A DNA stretch of 64,000 nucleotides from Prorocentrum cordatum (taxonomy: Eukaryota > Sar > Dinophyceae > Prorocentrales > Prorocentraceae), in contig CAUYUJ010016905.1 of NCBI GenBank assembly GCA_963575745.1, positions 177,501-241,500 on the forward strand, read 5' to 3'. The notes beneath the pieces were generated by a model. It was not told the origin of the DNA. It saw nothing but the letters and a program-made list of their open reading frames with translations, and did no database searches. Shown here piece after piece: positions 34,301 through 44,930 of the stretch. A program made the translations under genes and the position numbers. The stretch's first letter is position 1. Each line of letters starts with the position of its first letter.

Positions 34301-36756
34301 CGGCGACAGGTAGCCAGGCAGCTTGCCAGTGATCTCGGGAGTGATGTAGCCCATAGTCGCCAACATGCTCACACGGCCGTGCTTCAGCTCAGTCTGGCGC
34401 CGACGGGCGAAATTCTCCGTGCTACCATCCGCCGTGACTCCCAGAAGCCCACCGGGTCCTGAACAAACGCGCGCAGCGGGGAGCCCGTGTAGAGCGCCCA
34501 GTCGCCCCAAGCCCGTCCCGTCCTGGAAAAACATGCCGATGATGCCATCATCGCCAGACCGTTGGCGATCTCAGCTGCAAGCTTCTTCTGCTTCTCCGCA
34601 GGGTCGCTGGATGTCAGCACCTTGAAGCCGAAGTCGCCCGCCGTGCCAGCGGACTACAGCTCGCAGTTCTAGAGCTCTTTCGCAACGCGTTTGATCCCCG
34701 CGGACGGCGACAGGCCAGGCAGCTTGCCAGTGATCTCGGGAGTGATGTAGCCCATAGTCGCCAACATGCTCACACGGCCGTGCTTCAGCTCAGTCTGGCG
34801 CCGACGGGCGAAATTCTCCGTGCTACCATCCGCCGTGAACCCGGCGGGGTCCCAGAAGCCCACCGGGTCCTGAACTCCCAGCTCCGACTCGAACGCGCGC
34901 AGCGGGGAGCCCGTGTAGAGCGCCCAGTCGCCCCAGGCAGAGCCCGTCAGGCCGTCCTGGAAAAACATGCCGATGATCGCCATCATCGCCAGGCGGCCGT
35001 TGGCGATCTCAGCTGCAAGCTTCTTCTGCTTCTCCGCAGGGTCGCTGGATGTCAGCACCTTGAAGCCGAAGTCGCCCGCCGCGGCCGCAGTGCCAGCGGA
35101 CTGGTCCTGGGACAGCTCGCAGAACGCGCCGTAGGCCACGATCTGCGCCCAGCCCGCCGCGGGAACCTTAGAGATGGCGCCGAGGCCGTTCGGGACGTCC
35201 GCGAACTTGATCCCCGCGGACGGCGACAGGTAGCCAGGCAGCTTGCCAGTGATCTCGGGAGTGATGTAGCCCATAGTCGCCAACATGCTCACACGGCCGT
35301 GCTTCAGCTCAGTCTGGCGCCGACGGGCGAAATTCTCCGTGCTACCATCCGCCGTGAATCCGGCGGGGTCCCAGAAGCCCACCGGGTCCTGAACTCCCAG
35401 CTCCGACTCGAACGCGCGCAGCGGGGAGCCCGTGTAGAGCGCCCAGTCGCCCCAGGCAGAGCCCGTCAGGCCGTCCTGGAAAAACATGCCGATGATCGCC
35501 ATCATCGCCAGGCGGCCGTTGGCGATCTCAGCTGCAAGCTTCTTCTGCTTCTCCGCAGGGTCGCTGGATGTCAGCACCTTGAAGCCGAAGTCGCCCGCCG
35601 CGGCCGCAGTGCCAGCGGACTGGTCCTGGGACAGCTCGCAGAACGCGCCGTAGGCCACGATCTGCGCCCAGCCCGCCGCGGGAACCTTAGAGATGGCGCC
35701 GAGGCCGTTCGGGACGTCCGCGAACTTGATCCCCGCGGACGGCGACAGGTAGCCAGGCAGCTTGCCAGTGATCTCGGGAGTGATGTAGCCCATAGTCGCC
35801 AACATGCTCACACGGCCGTGCTTCAGCTCAGTCTGGCGCCGACGGGCGAAATTCTCCGTGCTACCATCCGCCGTGAATCCGGCGGGGTCCCAGAAGCCCA
35901 CCGGGTCCTGAACTCCCAGCTCCGACTCGAACGCGCGCAGCGGGGAGCCCGTGTAGAGCGCCCAGTCGCCCCAGGCAGAGCCCGTCAGGCCGTCCTGGAA
36001 AAACATGCCGATGATCGCCATCATCGCCAGGCGGCCGTTGGCGATCTCAGCTGCAAGCTTCTTCTGCTTCTCCGCAGGGTCGCTGGATGTCAGCACCTTG
36101 AAGCCGAAGTCGCCCGCCGCGGCCGCAGTGCCAGCGGACTGGTCCTGGGACAGCTCGCAGAACGCGCCGTAGGCCACGATCTGCGCCCAGCCCGCCGCGG
36201 GAACCTTAGAGATGGCGCCGAGGCCGTTCGGGACGTCCGCGAACTTGATCCCCGCGGACGGCGACAGGTAGCCAGGCAGCTTGCCAGTGATCTCGGGAGT
36301 GATGTAGCCCATAGTCGCCAACATGCTCACACGGCCGTGCTTCAGCTCAGTCTGGCGCCGACGGGCGAAATTCTCCGTGCTACCATCCGCCGTGAATCCG
36401 GCGGGGTCCCAGAAGCCCACCGGGTCCTGAACTCCCAGCTCCGACTCGAAGGCGGCGACGGCGACCACGCAGCGCTGCGCGGGCGCGGGCCCAGCCTTGC
36501 GGGCGGCGGCGAGGGCCTGGCGGGACGCGAGCGCCAGGGCCGCGGAGACGCCGATGAGGGCGAGGCTGACCGCTGCGGGCGCCGAGGCGGCCGCGGGCGG
36601 GGCGGCCGACTGGAAGGCCCCCGCGGAGGGTTGCGGCTGGACGGGTGCCTGCAGCTGGCCCTGGGCGGACGGCGCCACGAACGAGAGGCCCCCGCAGAGG
36701 GCCGCCGCCGCCGCGGCGGCGAGCGTGGCGGACGCGAGGGTGGACGGCCTCGCCAT
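31346..36756 (-). CDS. Light-harvesting chlorophyll a/c-binding polyprotein, ten LHC units, damaged in units 4-5
   Basis: Encodes membrane antenna proteins of the peridinin plastid, made as a polyprotein and presumably cut into single LHCs. ATG at 36756. The leader has a hydrophobic signal segment (LAAAAAAALCGG), the plastid motif FVAP, and a second hydrophobic segment (VSLALIGVSAALALA), the usual bipartite layout. Ten units follow, starting at 36453, 35934, 35415, 34896, 34470, 33976, 33457, 32935, 32374 and 31855, mostly 519 bp (173 residues). Each intact unit has the helix motifs ELKHGRVSMLATMGYI and EIANGRLAMMAIIGMFFQ, with Glu and His or Asn chlorophyll ligands, and ends GDWALYTGSPLR. 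Units 1-3 and 6 are almost identical; 7, 8 and 10 have diverged. Unit 4 lacks about 93 bp and unit 5 about 25 bp, splitting the frame near 34440-34690. No introns are seen. An SL relict lies upstream. Confidence 0.93.
34440..34695 (-). other. Damaged stretch of the LHC gene (end of unit 4, start of unit 5)
   Basis: Against the 519-bp unit, this stretch has at least six short deletions: one base in the MMAIIGM region, several in the TGSAWGDW region, most of the SQDQSAG segment, and the ESELGVQ and DPAGF joins. It also has a few inserted bases giving an in-frame stop (VAKEL then stop). Flanking sequence on both sides returns to perfect identity. Many small gaps crowded in 250 bp look more like an assembly or polishing failure inside a near-identical tandem array than ordinary decay, but the sequence alone cannot decide. 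Confidence 0.8.
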
Positions 36757-36870
36757 TGCTATAGACCGAAGGGTTTGTTGAAAAACCGAAGGGCCCGGGT
36801 TGCACACCCGAGGGGAGAGCGCCCCCGTGTTCAAAAAAACCTGCCGTACCGACGCTGCGCGGGCGCGAGG

Positions 36871-36892
36871 CTTGAGCCAAAATGGCTGCGGA
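36871..36892 (-). promoter_or_regulatory. Relict dinoflagellate spliced leader (DinoSL) in genomic DNA
   Basis: Read on the minus strand, this 22-nt stretch begins TCCGCAGCC and ends CCATTTTGGCTCAAG. It matches the 22-nt DinoSL at every position but one (C for T at position 5), counting the free first base as a match. It is in the same orientation as the LHC gene and 115 bp upstream of its ATG. SL is added to mRNA by trans-splicing, so a genomic copy in front of a gene marks reintegration of a processed cDNA, as described for recycled dinoflagellate genes. It supports a retroposed, intronless origin for the LHC gene. Confidence 0.88.
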
Positions 36893-37262
36893 GGAGGCTG
36901 ACGAGGAGGAGGAGGAGGAGGAGGAGGAGGAGGAGGAAGAGGAGCAGCAGGAAGAGGAGGAAGAGGACGAGGAAGAGGAGAGGAGAAGGAGGAGGAGGAG
37001 AAGCAGCAGGACGAGGACGAGGAGGAGGAGGAGGAGGAGGAGGACGAGGAGGAGCAGCAGGAAGAGGAGGAGGAAGAGGAGCAGGGAGAGGAGGAGGAAG
37101 AGAAGGACCACGACGACGAGGAGGAGGAGGAGGACGAGGAGGAGGAGGAGGAGCAGCAGGAAGAGGAGGAGGAAGAGAAGGACCACGACGACGAGGAGGA
37201 GGACGAGGACGAGGAGGAGGAGGAGGAGGAGGAGGAGGAGGAGGAGGAGCGAGCGCATGAGG
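36893..37262. repeat. GAG/GGA purine tract
   Basis: Imperfect GAGGAGGAG with embedded AGCAGCAGGAAGAGGAGG and AAGGACCACGACGACGAGG blocks. The same two embedded blocks occur at 44510-44630 on the other side of the LINE. Ser/Leu/Glu/Arg frames are repeat artefacts. Confidence 0.92.
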
Positions 37263-37488
37263 GGACGCGCCGAGTCGGAATACGGGACAGGAACAGACGA
37301 TTGGGAAAAGGTGAGAACGCACACTCTCTCACAAACTAGGTGGGGAATGCGAAAGGGCAGGGCCTATCATATCCACCAGCACGCGCCCGTCGACGGGCCC
37401 ATGCAACAGAATCAGGCCAGGAGAGCTGACCTGGGATCGGGGCCGATCGAATGACCAGCCCCAGCAAAGCTTCGAGAAACAAAACAGG
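37263..37488. other. Short spacer between purine tract and LINE 3' end
   Basis: Unique-looking text; probably includes the 3' untranslated region of the LINE. No poly(A) or short tail repeat is obvious. Confidence 0.35.
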
Positions 37489-40400
37489 TTAATCACACAT
37501 GCAGGCCACTAGGCCAAGCCACTCCACCGCAGGATCCGACACGAGCATCCACCTTGAGAGCGGGATAGGATGCTTACGGCCTTCACTGGGATGGCGGCCA
37601 GAGGCGAAATTGTTTCTCCTCCATTTCCTCTGAGGGTTCCCATCGAAAACCTTGGGGCCCTCACAATCATTGTAAAGCTGGGATCGATGAGCTCGCTCTG
37701 AAAACGACCCGCAGCAAATGCATCCGACCACGTCGCCCGCTCTATAGAGCACGTGGCCCCTCGAGGCCTGAGGGGGGATCGGCCCCTCACCAGGGAGCAC
37801 CGTGCTGGGAGAGGCGGCGTTGGCCCTCGCGGTGGCCGCGGCCAATCTGGGGCGCTTGTTCGAGCCAAGCTCGGGTCCCAGGGCGACGGCGGCCTCTCTG
37901 ATACGGGTCTGGACCGCAGGTTCGAAATGTACCCGCGGCTTCACACGGCGGGGAACCCTAATGAACGCCTCCGCCTCCTCGCCCTCAGGCCTCCTAGTTT
38001 TGCCCGCGATCCTAACCCTCGGGCAGGGGCAAGGAGGGGGAAGAGGAGAAGGGTCAGGAGGGTCAGAGGACGAAACAGGGGTGGAGGGAGGGGCCCCGCG
38101 TAGCTCCTTCCTCCGAGGACCGTCCTCGTCATCACCGCCTGGGCGTCTTGGCCATCCAGGGGCCTCTTGAGGCTCTGACGGGGGCCAAGGGGGGGGCTCC
38201 GCGGGACCCCCTCAGGGCCGGACTGGGACTCAGAGGCCTGGGGTGCGGAGGGGAGGTGCACTGCACAAACCTCTAGCACCATTCTCCTACATCCTGAGGC
38301 TGTTCGCGCGAAGCGCTGACAGAATTTACATGTCCATCCTCCAGCCAGCCTGGGCCTGAGTTCGTGCAGGCGCTGGCTCTGTGTCAGAACGGGTCGCTGG
38401 CGTTCGGGTCGTCGGGGTTGCTGGCGTCGACGCCTCGGCCTGCGCGCTGGCGGCGGCCGGCGGTCCATGCTCCCAACCAACGTCATGGGAGACCCGATCC
38501 AGCGCGCCACCTGTCTCACAATGTTCAGCACATTCGCGCGCAGGTGGATGGCCTCCGACGTCAACGCGTGCATGGCCAAAGCCCGCTTCGCCGCAATATC
38601 CGCGTAGTCGTTGCCCTTCTTGTCGATCGTAGCCTTGCCCTGGGTCTGGCGCGAGCGCGCGCGCGAGATCTGCAGCTGCGAAGACAGTGATTGATGATCA
38701 CGAACGGCCTGCCATATCATTCTCCGCAAGTCACAGATCGGCCTGCGCGGATGCGTGCACCATTGGGGCCCGCACGCGAGGCCTTCCACTGTGCCCAGGC
38801 AATCCGTTCGAATATGCAGCGGTAACATCCCATGTCGTAATACCTGTAGTACTGCGTATAATTCAGCACATGGAACTGATTGTTGATGTCCAGGGAGCGG
38901 CCCGTAGGCTACCCCCCGTAGGGCCTGTCCCGTCATCATCGCCATCCCCCATCCAGCTCAGTTGGCATCTGGCCATGCGATTGGAGGGGGCCCCGAGCCG
39001 TCCGTGTAGATGTCGCCCGTCAGCTTGATCAGGTCGCCTCCGTGAGCAAATCTCCAGGAATCCTCCATGCATGGTGACGGTATGACGGGCAAGGCGTCTC
39101 TGGGCATCAGGCCTCTGGTGAAGAAGAGGTCGTTGTGAGATGAGGCCCGCGCTGCCTGGATGACGCCCGCGTCCACTGCGGCCTCGCGCTCCTGCTGGGG
39201 CAGGGGGCAGCTCCACAGCCGATGATGTGCAGTGCCAGGACAGTCCATGCAGTGCTGACACAGGCCATCGGTAGCATATCCATGTTTGCGAAGTCGAGCC
39301 TGAGACCACTGCCCTCCGATGATGGAGGTCCGCAGTGCAGCTCGAGCCTGCTCCGACAAGTTCCACTTATTGGCCAACTCCTTGGGCGGCAGCAGCATCT
39401 TGAGTGGGCCCATCCAGTAACCACATGGTCGTCTGACTGATGGCGCATCCTCTGGCGCATGATCCTTCCGCCTGCCCCAGTCCTCAAACTTCACATTCAC
39501 AAAATCCCGTCGTGCGAGAGTGCGGATCCACTCAGGGCTGTCCGTGGTGAGGTCTAAGGCAATGGCCGAGCACGTAGTCCATGCTGTCGCCGTCGTCGCT
39601 CGCCAGTTGAGAGCGCGAAGTGCCACCGACACTGCTCCTGCTATGGGCCTGCCACATCAGCATGGTCTCTGGCGGTGCTGCGAAAAAGCTTTGTCCAGGA
39701 CTGAGTTGGGGACCTTGCCATCTTGCACGAGCACGGCCCCTGTGTAGAGAGGTCCCACCGCGGCCACCATCTCTGGGTGCTCAAAGAAGCGCGGTTCGAG
39801 CTGCGCCGCGAGCCAGACTGAGGTGCCAGGAGGGGTGCGCCTCCATCCCACGCGCACCATGTTGACCATCTACTTGATCAGTGTCTCTGTAGCGCCGACG
39901 ATCTGAATGCCGGACTGCATGGCCGAGGCAATACACGGCCGTGCGACAGCACGGCCTATCTTGGCCAAGCCGTTGGGCCTCTTGAAGCGCGGAAGCCTCT
40001 TCTTCATCTTGAGCACCCTCTTGCGTATGGTGGCAAAGCTCAGATTGTGTCCTCCTTTGGCCTCCATGCCCAACACTTCCTGCGTCTTGTAGGGGCGGGA
40101 GCCATGCCGATGTACTTGTGCTGTAACCTCCGGCGCTGTGACAAAGTCAGAGGCCAGCACCTTCGCCCTGTCCTGAGCAATGGGCAGGTCTAAGGGTCTG
40201 AGGACAGCTGCGAGCCGCTGCAAGATGCGCACCGTCTGATGCACGATGTCCTGTTGGGAAGCCACAACCTGCAACGTGATATCATCTGCGTATATATCCA
40301 GGGAGTGATGGACCTGATCTACGTTGACAAATGACTTCTCGAAAATGCCGAATGGCAGCATCATGACCAGCTGTAGCAGGAACATGGCGATCGAGCATCC

Positions 40401-43314
40401 TGGCAGCACCCCCATTGCTGACCTGGCCAGAGTAGGAGTCAGAATAGGTCCACTTGATGCGCCTCGGGGCGTAGTGCATCGCTAGGCAGAGCTGCAGAAT
40501 CTGCGAGGGAAATCCGACGTGGTCTGCTGCCTGCAGTACCCGTCGCCAGCAAACTCGATCGATCCACTTGCTGATGTCAACCAGCGTCGTAGTTGTAGCC
40601 TTGTGCTTGTCTTGTGCGTAAGCCTCTGCATATTTCGCGGCGCGCGCGCCCACATCTAGTGTACAGTTGTGGGCGCCCAGCGCAAAAGAAGGCCTGGTAT
40701 TCTGAGCGGTCCATTGCCGAACCTGTCCCAACCTGGGTTTCGTATAGATGCGGTAAACTGCAAGAAGGAGAGCAATTGGCCGAAATCCTCCTTGAGGTTT
40801 AGCGAGTGACACGATGTGCACGTCGAGCATGGGCGTCGGCCAGCGCATCCATGCTTCCGCAGCCCAGTAGATGTACATCAGCGTCGCTGGGGCCTTGTAT
40901 GAGATCAAAGCGAAGGCGCGCGGCGGTAATGCATCCCCGTGCGCCATCTGAAAGTTGATGCAGCCCTTCTTGTCTGAGCGACAGACGGCGCTGGCGGAGC
41001 CGATGGGGGAAGATTGCGAATCGCTGCCACAAGGTCTGCGTCCTCATGGTCAGCCAGCGGTCGGGAAAAGTCATCATCATGTCGTCGATCGCCCTCCCAA
41101 ATTCGGCACCAGCTGTCCATCTGGCTATCAGCGATCGCCTGCGGGTGCGATGTCGTGCTCTGGCCCTGCTTGATCTGAGCATGTGCCCATGGCTGCACTC
41201 TCGTGACCGAGTAGACCTGCGCGGGGCCCGTGGCCATTGCGTCGCGGGCCCATGCCTTGAATTTGCTGACTCTGCGCCATCCTGCCTGCCTGTCCAGGTG
41301 GTCAACGTGCGCCATGAGGATGTCGGCGAACGCTTGGAGGCACAAGAGGCGCTGCAACGGTGGCCGCTTGCAGGCGAGATGGATGATGTCCCAAGCGCCT
41401 TCAAAAGTATAACTTGCCATCGGCTGTGTGCACGTCTTGCCTGTGCCCTGGCCGCAGCAGCCTGGCGAGATGGCACCGGCGTGCACGACGCCGCGTAGGT
41501 GGCACATGACTGGCCGATGCGCGCTGTGAGAGAGGTACCTCCTCGAAGTCCCGCTCGCGGCGGTCGCGGTAGATCAGCAGATCCGCAGGCAGCGGCCTGC
41601 CTCCCAGGAGCCCCCTCATCTCAGTCCCGATACCCTGTAGCTCAACCCAATGCTGTCTAATGAGTCTGCGTCTCAGGGGCATGTCGCGCACGGCGAACCA
41701 GTCCATGCAGGAGATGATGTCGGCACGAGTCGCTGACGAGCGCCCCCGGGCATCACTGCAGATGTTCTCAGCCAGCTCGCGCAGGGAGTTGAAGTCGGCG
41801 TCCGCGATGACGGTGGCCACCCACTCGACATGCTGAGGTAGCCGCAGGCATTCCATCACGTAGGGGACGCACCACGCCCCGCATGTCCGACCTCCCGACT
41901 CAGGATCCGATATGTCAGGCACCCATCTCGTAGCGCCCGCGGCGACGGACTCCCTGAAGTCCTCCTCTGGCCTGTCCTGATCCACGTTGTCAGGAGGAGG
42001 CGGTCTGCCCATGGCCCCCGGGGCGGCGAGTCGTCTCCATCTGTCCAGCGACACCCGCGGGGTTGGGCCCGCCCAGGCACCCGTCGATGTCGAGGCCAAA
42101 GTAGAGGTAGAGCAAGGCTGGGCGTCGGCCACCTGCTGCAAGGAAGCCACACCGAACTCGATGAGGAAATCAGCAACCAGGTCAAGAATCGCTTGACCCA
42201 CCGCACGTAGATAGCGAGGCTCACTGCCTCCAGCTGGGTGAAGGCCCGTCTTGGGGCGTCCAATCGGCCGCCGGGTGCACGCGGGTCCGTCGGCGCGGCC
42301 TCGGTAGGCCTCAGGTTCTGAAATCTGGCAGATGCCAATCAGCTCGCTCTCAACATGGGAAATGAACTGGTCGTACAAGGCGCCCATGCGCACGATCGCC
42401 TCATCCTTGGAAGCTGGCGGCCCTCTCTGCGCACCCCTATCCACGATTTCGAAGAAGTCGGGCGCGCTGGTCGGCCCATGCAAGGGATGACAGCCCTCCG
42501 TCGCAGGTGGCCCATTGGGGAAGCTCCGCGGGGCTCTGACGCTCAGGATATGCATGGTATTCGGTCTAGCCTGGATGTAGGTGATGACAGGCTTGCGAGG
42601 TCGCGCTGGCCACGTCGGCATCGTCACAGGAGAGCGGCAGGCCGTGTCGAGCCCAGGCGACGCGATGAAGTGGCCAATGTTGTTGTACTCTCCCTTCGGT
42701 GTACGACATGTGCTCTCCTCCTTGGCGCATATGATGGCAGCGGGTAGCAGCTCTGGCAATCCGTATATCTGGTAGTCCCGAGGCGCGAGATTCCAGTCGC
42801 AAGCGATGATGCATGGCTTGTTCATGTACCTCAGGAATTTGGAAAGAGAGAGGAAGCGGTTGTAGTTGGCCGTGAAGTATGCAGTCGTGCGCGTGCACTC
42901 CATGTAGACAGATCCCACCAGCAGCCCACCAGTAAGTCCCACATCAACGTGTATGACCACTGCCCAAGCTGGCGTGACCTCATGGGTAACTTTGCCATCG
43001 GGTCCCTCGACAACGGTGGCTGGAAGGTGAGATCGCACAAAGACTCCTGTGCCTGCGCTGGGCAGACCTGTCGGTAGGCGACGGCATGCCGTGATGAAGG
43101 CCTGCCATCCGTCACGTCGAGCCCAAGACTGGGCCTGTGCAAGGCGCCCAGCATCAAGTCTCAACTCTTGGGCGCATACGACATTGATCCCTTTCGCACC
43201 TTCTGCCAAAAAAGGTCCTGCACGAATCCCAGCAAGAGCCGCTGAAGGTAGCGGCTGCAATATCTTTGCGCCTAGAGCCCCGTGGTGCCCTAGTCCTGCC
43301 CTGCATTCTCCCAT
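37489..43314 (-). CDS. LINE ORF2: endonuclease, reverse transcriptase, zinc knuckle, RNase H (frameshifted)
   Basis: ATG at 43314 (MGECRAGLGHHG). Frame 41401-43314 holds the AP-type endonuclease with VVCAQELRL (catalytic Glu) and IIACDWNLAPRDY (Asp/Asn). Frame 40905-41507 continues (EGAWDIIHLACKRPPLQRL). Frame 40282-40947 has VHIVSLAKPQGGFRPIALL and TTTTLVDISKWIDRV, the RT palm start. Frame 39870-40415 has GVLPGCSIAM and SLDIYADDITLQVV, the catalytic YADD. Frame 38958-39632 has CQHCMDCPGTAHHRLWSCP, a Cys/His knuckle, and GDIYTDGSG, the first RNase H Asp. Frame 37941-38945 has AELYAVLQVLRH, IRTDCLGTVEGL and KGNDYADIAAKRA, completing RNase H. Frame 37489-37944 adds a Cys-rich tail (VVGCICCGSFSERAHRS). 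All key residues survive, but the frame is broken six or more times. Confidence 0.78.
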
Positions 43315-43347
43315 GCTGCATGCGCTGTTTGATCGATCGACATGAGG

Positions 43348-44179
43348 TCACCAGATCCTTTCGGTGCAGGTGAGGGGCGAAAAAGCGGCTGGCTGCAGGG
43401 ATGATGCCACGATTGTCTTAGATGCCGACGTCGCCGCGGCCCCTGTCGCCATGGAGCTAATGTGGGTGACCTGCTGCTCGATGGTGGACCAGAGCTGGGA
43501 GCCGTCCATGTTCGATGCACCTGCTCTCGCCGCCTGCAAAACGGCCTGAAGCTGCTGGATGGCCACGGAGACGTTGGTTGGCCATCGCAGGTGCGCCGCC
43601 AGTCGCCGCTCCTGCCGCCACGGCTGACTGGGCCTGGGCGACCTCCGCACTGAGGGTGGACGTCTCCGCCTCGAGCCTGCTGAGCTGCTGCTTGGCCTCG
43701 ATGAGCTCCGACTCCAACTGCTCGACATGGGCGACCTTGGCTGAGCGCTCAGACTCCTTGGCCGTCCATCTGTAAATGGCGCTCCTGAACAGGTCCGAGG
43801 GGTCCATCTGGGCACGCAATGCGGACTCTGCCTTGTCGTGGTCGGCCTTGGCGGCGATGACCAGCTCGTGCTCGTCACCGTAGATCCGTCGCAAGGCCAG
43901 CCAAGCTCTCTTTGACTTCGCTGCTGCTGACTGCTGAGGCGTGACATCACCAGCAGCAGCCTGAGGAGCAGCGGGTGCAGGATCAGCACGATCGCGCCAG
44001 GGCGCCTCTGCACAGCGCGACGGGGGCCTCCTTCGACTGGGTGTTCTCTTGGGGGCGACCGTGTGCTTGCCGCCTCTGTCTCGGCCACATGCCCAGCACG
44101 TCGCCCTGCTGGAGTAGTTGTTGCGAAAACCGCAGGCCTTCGTCGCCTTGCATGGCCAGACCTCTCCAGAATTGTGCAT
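43348..44179 (-). CDS. LINE ORF1: zinc finger plus coiled coil, one frameshift
   Basis: ATG at 44179 begins MHNSGEVWPC. A Cys4 finger follows (WPCKATKACGFRNNYSSRATCWACGR), in the shape of a RanBP2-type finger: Trp, Cys pair, Asn, Cys pair. Next is a Lys/Arg/Pro-rich linker and, from about residue 85, a leucine/glutamate heptad stretch (VEQLESELIEAKQQLSRLE). Near 43600 the frame shifts, and the other frame continues with VSVAIQQLQAVLQAARAG and HISSMATGAAATSASKTI to a stop at 43348. The expected job is RNA binding and particle assembly, by analogy with other LINE ORF1 proteins. A RanBP2-type finger is unusual; CCHC knuckles are commoner. Confidence 0.6.
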
Positions 44180-44434
44180 TAGCTGAGGTTCTGGCTCGGC
44201 TGGCGGGGCACTGCCGTGGTGAGCCTGCAGGAGCCGCCTGGCCGCCGCCTCGCGCAGGGTCTGCCGCGCGCTGGCGCGGCGCCTCCTCAAGCGGCGATGC
44301 CAGGCTGGCGACGGGGCACGCCCACAGGGGCCGCTCGTCGCCGCAGCTGCGCCTGCGCCCGCCGTCGGGCAGCAGGCTGGGGCCAAATGGATGCACCCGC
44401 CGCGCGCCCCCGCGCGCGTGGGAGCCCAAATGGC
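44180..44434. other. LINE 5' region or spacer
   Basis: GC-rich text just 5' of ORF1 on the minus strand, open in the ORF1 frame (RRRASARQTLREAAARRLL) without an ATG. It may be 5' untranslated sequence of the LINE. Confidence 0.4.
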
Positions 44435-44635
44435 GGCCTGGAGGAGGAGGAGGAGGAGGAGGAGGAGGAGGAGGAGGAGGAGGAGGAGGAGGAGGAGGAG
44501 GAGGAGGAGGAGCAGCAGGAAGAGGAGAAGGAAGAGAAGGACCACGACGACGAGGAGGAGGAGGAGGAGGAGGAGGAGCAGCAGGAAGAGGAGGAGGAAG
44601 AGAAGGACCACGACGACGAGGACGTCGGGTCACCC
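44435..44635. repeat. GGA purine tract with shared embedded blocks
   Basis: (GGA)n followed by AGCAGCAGGAAGAGGAGA and AAGGACCACGACGACGAGG blocks, each present twice, as at 36.9-37.26 kb. Confidence 0.92.
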
Positions 44636-44930
44636 CTGGCACGCGGAGCGCGCCCGGGAGGCACCCGCGCAGACCTCCGGCAGCGCGTGCTACATTCTTG
44701 AGGATCGGGCGGCACCAGGGACTAGGGAAGCCCCAGGGCCTCTGGTCACTTCCCCCCCTGAGAAGGCCTTCTTCTGCTCATTTCCCCCCCTCGCTCGCCG
44801 CCGAATGAATTTCATGGGCCCAAGAGGGCCCCAAAACGCCGAGATGGGCACTCTGGCCGCCCGATGTGTTCTTGCACAGCTGGCCGCCCCCTCAAAAGGC
44901 CTTCTCAGAAGGGACTAAGATCGGTCGGCA
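44636..44930. other. Spacer with short internal duplication
   Basis: CGGCACCAGGGACTAGGGAA near 44708 recurs as CGGCACCAGGGGCTAGGGAA near 44927, and GAAGGCCTTCT-type inverted words occur nearby. No gene. Confidence 0.5.

Larger units (their letters stand above)
37489..44179 (-). mobile_element. Non-LTR retrotransposon with ORF1 (zinc finger) and EN-RT-RNase H ORF2, frameshifted
   Basis: A nearly full-length LINE of about 6.7 kb. ORF1 (44179 to 43348) precedes ORF2 (43314 to 37489), separated by a 33-bp spacer. RNase H after RT is a feature of the I/Tad/LOA-like groups, so I place it there loosely. At least six frame changes make this copy unlikely to be autonomous. Both ends lie next to purine tracts that share the same embedded blocks (36.9-37.26 and 44.43-44.64 kb). 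I could not find a clear target-site duplication. Confidence 0.82.

Noticed and set aside
36860-36900. A spliced-leader RNA gene
   Set aside because: Only the 22-nt exon is present, directly followed by LHC 5' sequence; no intron with an Sm site or GT donor follows.
32258-37260. Very long plus-strand ORFs (734 and 826 residues) opposite the LHC gene
   Set aside because: They are antisense shadows of the repeated LHC units; the minus strand carries the LHC helix motifs, leader and SL relict.
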